5,836 bases of DNA from Capsulimonas sp. (GTDB lineage: Bacteria > Armatimonadota > Armatimonadia > Armatimonadales > Capsulimonadaceae). Within the stretch, counting starts at the first letter, position 1. Every line of letters begins with the position of its first letter. The translations under genes and the position numbers were made by a program. The notes beneath the pieces were generated by a model. The model saw nothing but the letters and a program-made list of their open reading frames with translations. It was not told the origin of the DNA and ran no database searches. The stretch covers positions 1-5,836 of the forward strand of contig JAOQAA010000066.1 of assembly GCA_025963815.1 (NCBI GenBank), given 5' to 3'. Positions 1 through 4,710 of the stretch are shown here, piece after piece.

Positions 1-725
1 ATGGCGTGGTATTCATACATTCCGATATTGGCGACATAGACCCGATTGCCGTCCACCGCCAGGGAGTAGGGATAGCGCCCTACGCCGACCGAACCGACCA
101 CTTTGGCTTTCGTGATGTCGATTGCAACGACCCGGAAATTTGTGAGATCGGCGCAGTAAAGAGTGCGTCCGTCACGAGCGATCTTGAGATCCATCGCAAA
201 GCTGTCTTGAAATGGACGCCCATTCACGGCGACGTTCAGCGGTATTCGTTCTGTGACGGCGCCTTTGGCTGTGTCGATGACGTAGATTTCGCCGCTGTCG
301 CCGCTGCTCCAGTAAAGCGATTTGCCGTCCGCGGAAAAGACTGCGGCGCCGCCGCTCGTTCCCTTTTTGCCGTCGGAGTTCGGTGGGGGCGAGATCAAAA
401 CGACCTGCGGAGCATCGTCCTGCCAGTGCAGGATCAACTGCCCGACGCCTTCGCTGGCCACGAATGCCGTTTCGCCATCCGGGCTAATTACCAGACTGTT
501 CGGCCAGCGCGCCAGAGCCAGCGATTTTCCCACGGGAGTGAGAAACCTTCCGTCTGGGAGGATTGTCGTACCGGCAGGATCGAAGCGGGCAAAACGATTG
601 CCAGCGGGCGCGTGCAGATAAGGCGGAGTCGGCGGCGCGGCATGTGTCGCCGTCAGAGGCCAAAGCGCCAGTGTGAGCAGGCCGCGCGCGGCGCGGAAGG
701 CGTTTCGGCAAAAAAATAATTGCAT
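1..725 (-). CDS. Secreted YncE-like (YVTN-type) beta-propeller protein, 3' part cut by the left edge
   Basis: This minus-strand frame opens with ATG at 725-723 and stays open for 241 codons to the left edge, so the C-terminus is missing. Residues 1-29 form a signal peptide: Arg7/Arg11/Arg14, then a hydrophobic run LLTLALWPL, and a likely cut after T-H-A (residue 29). The mature part has regularly spaced propeller-blade turns: SPDG at 81-84, SADG at 131-134, ARDG at 183-186 and a related VDGN near 224, each followed by strands such as TAFVAS, SLYWSS, TLYCAD and RVYVAN. This spacing is typical of YVTN/YncE seven-bladed propellers. The 'VGRYPYSLAV...VYVANIGMYEY' stretch resembles the propeller half of proteins annotated as 'YncE family/alkaline phosphatase family', so a phosphoesterase domain may follow outside the window; that is inference. 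The ligand is unknown. No strong Shine-Dalgarno sequence is visible upstream. It lies 66 bp behind the small lipoprotein gene on the same strand and may belong to its transcription unit. The plus-strand ORF opposite it is a GC-rich shadow. Confidence 0.82.
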   Translation of the reverse strand, partial: MQLFFCRNAFRAARGLLTLALWPLTATHAAPPTPPYLHAPAGNRFARFDPAGTTILPDGRFLTPVGKSLALARWPNSLVISPDGETAFVASEGVGQLILHWQDDAPQVVLISPPPNSDGKKGTSGGAAVFSADGKSLYWSSGDSGEIYVIDTAKGAVTERIPLNVAVNGRPFQDSFAMDLKIARDGRTLYCADLTNFRVVAIDITKAKVVGSVGVGRYPYSLAVDGNRVYVANIGMYEYHA

Positions 726-750
726 GGAATAAAGATTTCAGTCAGGGAAA

Positions 751-776
751 GGAAAGACGCCTTACGGCGCCTTTCC
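751..776 (-). terminator. Hairpin between the lipoprotein and propeller genes, possible weak terminator
   Basis: GGAAAG pairs with CTTTCC and CGCC with GGCG across one A/C mismatch, leaving a 4-nt loop. It lies 15 bp after the lipoprotein stop codon and 25 bp before the propeller ATG. On the minus strand the stem is followed only by TTTCCC, a poor T-tract. It could be a leaky terminator, or an mRNA-stability hairpin within an operon. Confidence 0.4.
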
Positions 777-791
777 GAGAACAGCTGTCAG

Positions 792-992
792 CTACTTACC
801 CCCGGATGGGCCCTGGGAATCCATCGGGGAAGGATCGCCGAGCCTGCCAATCGCGCCGGGCTGGTGCGTGCTCGACGCTTTGATGCTGGACAGCGAAACG
901 TCGTCTTTGGGCTGCGCCGAGCAGCCCGCCAGCGCGCCAAGAGCCGCCGCCGCCAGAACGATAAGCCAGGACTTCGGATATTGTCTCTTCAT
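792..992 (-). CDS. Small secreted lipoprotein, 66 aa
   Basis: A 66-residue protein begins with a classic lipoprotein signal: positive start (K2, R3, K7), hydrophobic core WLIVLAAAALGAL, then the lipobox L-A-G-C with the lipidated cysteine at residue 24. The mature part would be only about 43 residues, hydrophilic and rich in Ser, Pro and Gly, with no recognisable domain. Ser at +2 suggests retention in the outer membrane if the E. coli sorting rule applies here, which is unproven. The start at 992 is preceded by AAGGA with a 9-nt spacer; the other ATG at 999 is in a different frame that lacks a lipobox. The gene follows the prepilin-like gene by 38 bp on the same strand, so the two are probably co-transcribed and the lipoprotein may serve the same envelope process. 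No family or function is recognised. Being short, it is easily missed by gene callers, but the signal peptide and ribosome binding site together make it credible. Confidence 0.78.
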   Translation of the reverse strand: MKRQYPKSWLIVLAAAALGALAGCSAQPKDDVSLSSIKASSTHQPGAIGRLGDPSPMDSQGPSGGK

Positions 993-1030
993 CGATCATT
1001 TTCCTTCCACCGAACTCAATTTACGCGAAC

Positions 1031-1882
1031 CTAGTTTGGGTAAAGCGTGATATTCGGCACGAGATGGGTGTCGACGATGTCGCCGCAGGGCGTCGCGGGC
1101 AGGGAGTAGTCGGTTAGGTCGATCACTTCGCTGGGATCGGCGCAGTAGTCGGCGCGCATTTTTGTATCGGCCGGGAAGCCGTAACGATGGCCGCCGATCG
1201 TGCCGAAGACAAATTTGATGTTCTTCGCATGGCCGTCGGCGAAACAGACGTTCCAGCGCCCGCCATGGCGAACGCCGCTCTGCGAGCCGCCCTTGAACGA
1301 GTCCAGCACCCAGTCCGCGCCCATCGTCGGCCGATACGTATCGTAGCTGTCGCCATAGACGAAAACGTCCGCCGGAGAGACGATCTTCGCGATCGAAATC
1401 CCCTGCTGGATCACGATGCCTGCGGCGTCCGTGGTCTCGCCGCCGTGCAGACCGCCGCCGGCATAGATGAGCGGGCCCCAGTTGTAGCCGTAGCCCGTAT
1501 CGGGGTCGGATCCGCTGAAGGGAACGCCGAGAGACGCGGACGGGACGCCGCCGCCGTGGCTGTCGCCGTCGGGGCAGTACATGATCTTCAAGCTCTTATA
1601 ATAGGGATAGAGCAGGACATACTCCGCGGTGCTGGGCGCTGTCCCCTTGAGAACAATAGGCGTCATTTCATCAAAATCTTGAACGTATTGTAAGTTCGCC
1701 AATCCCAGCTGCCGGACATTGCTCAGACAGGAGATCTGACGCGCCTTTTCACGCGCCTGGGCGAAGACCGGGAAGAGAATCGCGGCAAGAATCGCAATTA
1801 TTGCGATAACAACGAGTAGTTCAATGAGAGTGAAGCCATTATTCCGACTTCGTCGATCGTTAAGAGAGATCTTCAGCGCCAT
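1031..1882 (-). CDS. Prepilin-type (type II pseudopilin-like) protein with C-terminal H-x9-DG motif, DUF1559-like
   Basis: This 283-aa protein has a type IV prepilin leader: basic residues R10, R11 and R13, then G16|F17-T-L-I-E21. The prepilin peptidase would cut after Gly16 and N-methylate Phe17, and Glu21 is the conserved +5 residue. A hydrophobic helix ([19 protein letters not shown]) follows, then the [14 protein letters not shown] segment characteristic of the expanded pseudopilin family of Armatimonadota and Planctomycetota. The C-terminal half carries H206-x9-D216-G217 within [16 protein letters not shown], the hallmark of the 'prepilin-type processing-associated H-X9-DG' (DUF1559/SBP_bac_10) proteins. 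The family's role is poorly known; members are thought to be pseudopilins of type II-like secretion or surface structures in the envelope. Five cysteines (52, 103, 213, 247, 266) could form disulfides. The start at 1882 is supported by AAGGA with a 7-nt spacer. It is first in a run of three exported products and has its own promoter region with phased repeats just upstream. Confidence 0.93.
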   Translation of the reverse strand: MALKISLNDRRSRNNGFTLIELLVVIAIIAILAAILFPVFAQAREKARQISCLSNVRQLGLANLQYVQDFDEMTPIVLKGTAPSTAEYVLLYPYYKSLKIMYCPDGDSHGGGVPSASLGVPFSGSDPDTGYGYNWGPLIYAGGGLHGGETTDAAGIVIQQGISIAKIVSPADVFVYGDSYDTYRPTMGADWVLDSFKGGSQSGVRHGGRWNVCFADGHAKNIKFVFGTIGGHRYGFPADTKMRADYCADPSEVIDLTDYSLPATPCGDIVDTHLVPNITLYPN

Positions 1883-1940
1883 GATCTATTCCTTTTTTTC
1901 TGCACCTGCAAACTCATCGGAAATCTTTACCGGCAGATAT

Positions 1941-1946
1941 ATTCTA
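1941..1946 (-). promoter_or_regulatory. Candidate -10 box for the prepilin gene
   Basis: On the minus strand this reads TAGAAT, five of six matches to TATAAT, and would start a leader of about 52 nt before the prepilin ATG. No good -35 hexamer lies 16-18 bp upstream. Instead that position is occupied by the 11-bp phased repeats, as expected of an activator-dependent promoter. Confidence 0.45.
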
Positions 1947-1954
1947 GTGCTTCG

Positions 1955-1998
1955 TGATTAACTAAACATTAATACGACATTAAGCTTTGATTAATTAT
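1955..1998. repeat. Four 7-bp direct repeats at exact 11-bp period, probable regulator binding array
   Basis: TGATTAA begins at 1955, ACATTAA at 1966, ACATTAA at 1977 and TGATTAA at 1988. Each is a 7-bp unit plus 4 bp, and ATTAA is invariant in all four. The 11-bp spacing places every copy on the same face of the helix. A 7+4 layout is the known architecture of OmpR/PhoB-family operators. The array ends 8 bp from the -10 box of the prepilin gene and covers its -35 position, which fits an activator site. Phased AT tracts that bend DNA are the alternative explanation. The next 11-bp windows on both sides do not match, so the array appears to be exactly four units. Confidence 0.6.
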
Positions 1999-2060
1999 TT
2001 CATGAAGTTTCGCATTATCCGCGAGCAAAACTGCATTCGTGGGAACCAACTTCGGCGAGG

Positions 2061-2087
2061 GGCTTATTCCATTGATTGGAATGAGCC
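2061..2087. promoter_or_regulatory. 27-bp inverted repeat upstream of osmC, candidate operator
   Basis: The arms are GGCT + T + ATTCCA on the left and TGGAAT + G + AGCC on the right, around a 5-bp centre (TTGAT). Ten of eleven positions pair as DNA, and the eleventh is a G-U wobble if transcribed. No T-tract follows and no gene lies upstream on the plus strand, so a terminator is unlikely. The position about 80 bp before the osmC ATG fits an operator for a dimeric regulator. Confidence 0.5.
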
Positions 2088-2100
2088 TCCGGTGTGTCAT
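2072..2100 (+). promoter_or_regulatory. Weak candidate sigma-70-type promoter for osmC
   Basis: TTGATT (2072-2077) and TGTCAT (2095-2100) each match four of six consensus bases with a 17-bp spacer, giving a leader of about 60 nt. The -35 hexamer would sit inside the inverted repeat, so a protein bound there would control access. The boxes are weak and could be chance. Confidence 0.25.
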
Positions 2101-2166
2101 GATAGGTGCGACGGCGCGCATTATTCGCCGATATCACATGACCAACGGAAACGGAGACAGACGACA

Positions 2167-2592
2167 ATGGCGACACGCAAAGCAGACGCGGAGTGGACAG
2201 GCGACCTGAAAGACGGCGCGGGGACGATGGAGCTGGGAAGCGGCGCGTTCAAGGGCGCTTACTCGTTCAAGTCACGCATGGAAGAGGGCGTCGGCACAAA
2301 TCCGGAAGAGCTGATCGGCGCCGCGCACGCCGGCTGCTTCTCGATGCAGTTCGCGGCGATGCTCGCGGCGGGCGGCCATGTCGCCACGCGCATCCACACC
2401 ACGGCGCAGGTGCACTTCGGCCCCGTCGACGGCGGTTTCGCCATCACCAGCATCGATCTGGCGACTGAGGGCGAAGTCCCCGGACTGGGCGCCGAGGAGT
2501 TCCAGTCCACGGCTGAAGCGGCCAAAACGAACTGTCCAGTTTCCAAGGCTCTTGCGGCCACCCCCATCACGCTCAAAGCCACGCTGCTTTAA
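2167..2592 (+). CDS. osmC: OsmC family peroxiredoxin (organic hydroperoxide reductase)
   Basis: This 141-aa cytoplasmic enzyme reduces organic peroxides and hydrogen peroxide to alcohols or water using two redox cysteines. Its length and sequence follow E. coli OsmC (143 aa) closely, including the block GTNPEELIGAAHAxCFSM (residues 43-60), GFAIT (90-94) and the NCPVSKAL block near the C-terminus. The peroxidatic cysteine is C57 and the resolving cysteine is C123; the conserved glutamate pair E47-E48 and a likely active-site arginine R37 are present, so the enzyme looks intact. The family works as an intertwined homodimer that is re-reduced by dithiol cofactors such as lipoyl proteins. The start at 2167 is chosen because GGAG lies 10 nt upstream and OsmC homology begins there; the open frame continues further upstream without homology. 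The gene has its own terminator just downstream and a 27-bp palindrome upstream, suggesting stress-dependent control, though the regulator is not identified here. Confidence 0.96.
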   Translation: MATRKADAEWTGDLKDGAGTMELGSGAFKGAYSFKSRMEEGVGTNPEELIGAAHAGCFSMQFAAMLAAGGHVATRIHTTAQVHFGPVDGGFAITSIDLATEGEVPGLGAEEFQSTAEAAKTNCPVSKALAATPITLKATLL

Positions 2593-2611
2593 GCCGCCAA
2601 ATCACTCCGAG

Positions 2612-2652
2612 CAGCCAGGGGGATCATCGAAGATCCGCCTGGCTGTTCTTTT
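2612..2652 (+). terminator. Strong intrinsic terminator after osmC
   Basis: CAGCCAGG (2612-2619) pairs with CCTGGCTG (2638-2645), and GGATC pairs with GATCC inside it across a single G/G mismatch, closing a 6-nt loop. The T-tract TTCTTTT (2646-2652) follows directly. It lies 20 bp past the osmC stop. The ribosome binding site of the next gene starts only 3 nt beyond the T-tract, so this element also sits in that gene's leader. Confidence 0.88.
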
Positions 2653-2668
2653 GCAAGGAAACCCAACC

Positions 2669-3013
2669 ATGTCTGAGCAGGACCTCGAAGCGATGTACCG
2701 CACGGAAGTCAAGCCGGTCGACCCGGTCGGCGGCGAAATCCCCGCGAAGTTTATGAAACTGCTGGCGGCGAACAAGAACGACGCCGAGATGCGCGTCTAT
2801 ACCGTCCTCTTCCATCCCCGTGAGGACGGCGATGAGGAAGAAACGCCCGCGCCCACGCGCCGCTCCAGCAGCGCGACCATGGCGCTCGTGACCGTGGAGT
2901 TTGGCGAAGCCATCTTTCAAGACTGGAGCAAGACGGATCTGGCCATTCTGGAGCATGATGATGCTTTTCAGGAAATGGCCCTTCGGGCGGTCGAGCGCGC
3001 CGGCGCCGAGTGA
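2669..3013 (+). CDS. Hypothetical acidic protein, 114 aa
   Basis: I do not recognise this protein. It is 114 residues, soluble, without signal peptide, membrane segment or cysteine. Residues 1-50 look folded (helix-prone MSEQDLEAMYRTEV, then KFMKLLAANKNDAEMRVYTVLFHP). Residues 51-70 form a charged, probably disordered linker (acidic cluster REDGDEEE followed by P/T/R/S). Residues 71-114 resume with a strand MALVTVEFGEAIF and an amphipathic helix ending in AVERAGAE. The start at 2669 is preceded by AAGGA about 9 nt away; the open frame reaches back into osmC, but that part is a shadow. Antisense ORFs across the region are compositional shadows with arginine-rich, low-order sequence. The gene sits between osmC and the sensor gene on the same strand. 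With only 16 nt between the osmC terminator and its ATG, it has no room for an ordinary promoter there, so expression probably depends on read-through or on a promoter inside osmC. Confidence 0.68.
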   Translation: MSEQDLEAMYRTEVKPVDPVGGEIPAKFMKLLAANKNDAEMRVYTVLFHPREDGDEEETPAPTRRSSSATMALVTVEFGEAIFQDWSKTDLAILEHDDAFQEMALRAVERAGAE

Positions 3014-3197
3014 ACGCGTTGCAAACCCGAGCCAACACGCTTGAGCCCGCCAAGGCAAAGTGAGAAATTGTGTGTGGGCTGACATCCAAGCAGGAAGAAT
3101 GGATGTGTAGAGGGAAATAACGCACATCGCCCGGCGAGCCTTTTGTTCGGTCGTCTTCTGCTCCGCGGGCGTTATCATGGAAAGAGGATTTTACGGA
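3014..3197. other. Intergenic leader of the sensor gene with two inverted repeats
   Basis: No gene is seen here. ACATCCA (3082-3088) is repeated inverted as TGGATGT (3100-3106) around 11 nt. ATAACGC (3117-3123) is repeated inverted as GCGTTAT (3169-3175), the latter ending 22 bp before the chosen sensor start. A loose AGCCC/GGGCT pair (3044-3048 with 3076-3080) lacks a T-tract. No convincing terminator for the 114-aa gene and no convincing sigma-70 promoter was found. Confidence 0.4.
3183..3188 (+). promoter_or_regulatory. Ribosome binding site that decides the sensor start
   Basis: AGAGGA lies 9 nt before the ATG at 3198. The earlier in-frame ATG at 3177 has only GCGGGCGTTATC before it, with no Shine-Dalgarno match, and it would place this AGAGGA inside the coding sequence. 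I therefore prefer 3198. Confidence 0.65.
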
Positions 3198-4628
3198 ATG
3201 GATGCGCCTCAAGGCGAGCTCTCCCCTATCCCGCAGGATGCGTCGGCGGAAGCGACGGAGCATTTGCGGGGGATCGCGGACGCCGCTCCGCTGCTAATCG
3301 GGTATATCGGCCTTGATCACTGCTACCGGTTCAACAACCGCGCTTACACGGAGTGGTTTGGCTTCGGGGCCGGCGAGATGCTGGGCAAGCATGTGTCGGA
3401 GGTCATCGGCGTGGAGGCCTATGAGTCCGTGCGGAGCCATCTCGACGAGGCCGCCGCCGGCAGGGTCAGCCAGTTCGATGTTCAGATGCACTACCATCGG
3501 GGCGGCGCCCGCTATGTCCACTCCACATTCGTCCCCGACCGCGACCCTGCTGGACGCGTGCAGGGCATCGTCATCTTCGTCACGGACAATTCAGCCCTTC
3601 ATCAAGCGCAAGAAGATCTGATGGCGGCGTATAAGCGCGAGGTGGTCGTCAACACGATTGCGCGCGCGGCGCGCAGCGCCACCGATCCCGCCGTGATCCT
3701 GCAAACCACCACGGAGGTGCTTGGGAAGGCGCTGAACGCCGACCGCTGCTACTATGTGACCTACGATCAGAAGCGCGGCCGAGGCACGGTCGGGCCGGAC
3801 TGGCGGCGTGAAGGGCTGCCCTCCATCGCCGGTGAATACGACATGTTTGCGTACCACCTCAACCGGAACGCCGCCTATCTTGCCGGCGCGACTGACGTCG
3901 TGGAGGATTCCTTCGCGCTGCCGGACAACGCCATGTCCGTAAAGCTGGGACTGCGCGCCTTAGTGCGCGCCCCGGTCCATCAGAACGAAATGATGACGGC
4001 GCTGGTCGTGGCGATGGCTAGCGAGCCGCGTCAATGGCTCGATCGCGATGTTTCACTGGTTGAGACGATCGCAACACAGACGCGCGGCGCCGTGGAGGCC
4101 GCCCGCGCTCGCCTGCGCGAGCGCGCTTTTCTGCGCGATGTCCTCGCCAGCGTCACCGGCGGCAAGCTCCTGCTCTGCGAGCATCCCAGCCAGCTCCCAC
4201 CGATCCAAACCCTCAGCGGCGGTCGGATCGCCATCACCTCGACCGGAGCCCTGCGCGAGATCCGTCAGGCGACCCAGCGAGCCGCCCAGCTTTGCGGCCA
4301 CACGCCTGAGCGCGAACTCGATCTTGTCACCGCTGCGTCTGAGGCGGGCATGAACGTCATCGTCCACGCCGGCGGCGGGACGGCTTACGTCTCGCACGGC
4401 GACGACGGCGTCGTCCAGGTGCGCGTCGAAGACCAGGGCCTGGGGATCACGATGGAAAACCTCCCCAAAGCCGCCTTCGCGCGCGGCTTCAGCACCAAAT
4501 CCACCCTGGGGCATGGCCTGAAGATGATGCTGGAGACGGCCGACCGGGTGTATCTGCTCACGGGGTCGACAGGGACGATTGTCGTGCTGGAGCAAGAGCG
4601 GGTGCCGCCGCTGCCGGCGTGGCTTTAA
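3198..4628 (+). CDS. PAS-GAF sensor with RsbW/anti-sigma-type HATPase kinase domain
   Basis: This 476-aa cytoplasmic sensor has no membrane segment. Residues about 22-137 form a PAS domain of the PAS_4 type (PLLIGYIGLDHCYRFNNRAYTEWFG, then GRVQGIVIFVTD). Residues about 145-303 form a GAF domain (VILQTTTEVLGKALNADRCYYV to the closing helix IATQTRGAVEAARARL). Residues about 345-465 form a GHKL ATPase: N-box with E382, N386 and H390; G1 box E411-D-Q-G-L-G-I417; G2 box G438-H-G-L441. No HisKA-type dimerisation helix with a phospho-acceptor histidine lies between GAF and ATPase. The linker and the ending 'DRVYLLTGSTGTIVVLEQ' resemble the anti-sigma/serine kinase class (RsbW/RsbT, HATPase_c_2). By family knowledge it would bind ATP and phosphorylate or sequester a STAS-type or sigma-factor partner in response to a small ligand or redox/light cue. 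No such partner is in the window. The product would be seven residues longer from ATG 3177. Codon use and GC match the host. Confidence 0.85.
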   Translation: MDAPQGELSPIPQDASAEATEHLRGIADAAPLLIGYIGLDHCYRFNNRAYTEWFGFGAGEMLGKHVSEVIGVEAYESVRSHLDEAAAGRVSQFDVQMHYHRGGARYVHSTFVPDRDPAGRVQGIVIFVTDNSALHQAQEDLMAAYKREVVVNTIARAARSATDPAVILQTTTEVLGKALNADRCYYVTYDQKRGRGTVGPDWRREGLPSIAGEYDMFAYHLNRNAAYLAGATDVVEDSFALPDNAMSVKLGLRALVRAPVHQNEMMTALVVAMASEPRQWLDRDVSLVETIATQTRGAVEAARARLRERAFLRDVLASVTGGKLLLCEHPSQLPPIQTLSGGRIAITSTGALREIRQATQRAAQLCGHTPERELDLVTAASEAGMNVIVHAGGGTAYVSHGDDGVVQVRVEDQGLGITMENLPKAAFARGFSTKSTLGHGLKMMLETADRVYLLTGSTGTIVVLEQERVPPLPAWL

Positions 4629-4710
4629 GTTATCTATGACGTCTGAATGACTTGCTTTAATTGTTAACTGTTGAAAGTCCGGGTTGTTTGTCATATTTTA
4701 GGAAGCATTT
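4629..4710. other. Composition boundary and short intergenic region before the ATPase gene
   Basis: GC content drops sharply right after the sensor stop. No tRNA, direct repeat, insertion sequence end or strong terminator is seen at the boundary. A promoter-like pair, TTGAAA (4671-4676) and TATTTT (4694-4699), has a 17-bp spacer, but it would start transcription only about 5 nt before the ATPase ATG and would lose its ribosome binding site, so it is doubtful. Confidence 0.4.

Larger units (their letters stand above)
1883..2166. other. AT-rich divergent intergenic control region between the prepilin gene and osmC
   Basis: These 284 bp separate two divergent genes and are clearly richer in A+T (mainly 1910-2020) than the genes on either side. 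They hold the prepilin -10 box, four phased ATTAA repeats, the palindrome TTCATGAA at 1999-2006, a 27-bp inverted repeat, a candidate osmC promoter, and a small hairpin (CGGCG 2112-2116 with CGCCG 2126-2130) in the osmC leader. An open frame continues upstream of osmC to 1987, but it has no ribosome binding site and no OsmC homology, so I treat the region as non-coding. Confidence 0.75.

Noticed and set aside
6..719. 237-aa plus-strand ORF opposite the propeller gene
   Set aside because: No domain, arginine-rich tail and no ribosome binding site. The minus strand in the same place encodes a signal peptide and repeated propeller blades.
1187..1693. 168-aa plus-strand ORF inside the prepilin gene
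   Set aside because: Ala/Arg/Val-rich translation typical of the antisense of a GC-rich gene. The minus strand has clear prepilin and H-x9-DG motifs.
1987..2166. 60-codon upstream extension of OsmC
   Set aside because: No ribosome binding site at 1987 and no similarity to OsmC. The family start with GGAG is at 2167, and the extension covers promoter-like elements.
2624..3178. 184-aa minus-strand ORF opposite the 114-aa gene
   Set aside because: It would read through the osmC terminator hairpin, has no start signal and shows no recognisable fold. The sense frame has a good ribosome binding site.
3177..3197. ATG 3177 as the sensor start
   Set aside because: No Shine-Dalgarno sequence precedes it, whereas AGAGGA stands 9 nt before ATG 3198. 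The PAS domain is unaffected either way.
4053..4694. 213-aa minus-strand ORF opposite the sensor gene
   Set aside because: It overlaps the ATPase domain motifs of the sensor on the opposite strand, and its composition is that of a shadow frame.
4671..4699. TTGAAA-17-TATTTT as a promoter for the ATPase gene
   Set aside because: Transcription would begin about 5 nt before the ATG and exclude the AGGAAG ribosome binding site. AT-rich DNA gives such matches by chance.
4629..4710. Integration site (tRNA end, att repeat or IS inverted repeat) at the composition break
   Set aside because: No tRNA-like sequence, duplicated flank or IS end could be seen, and the other boundary is outside the window.
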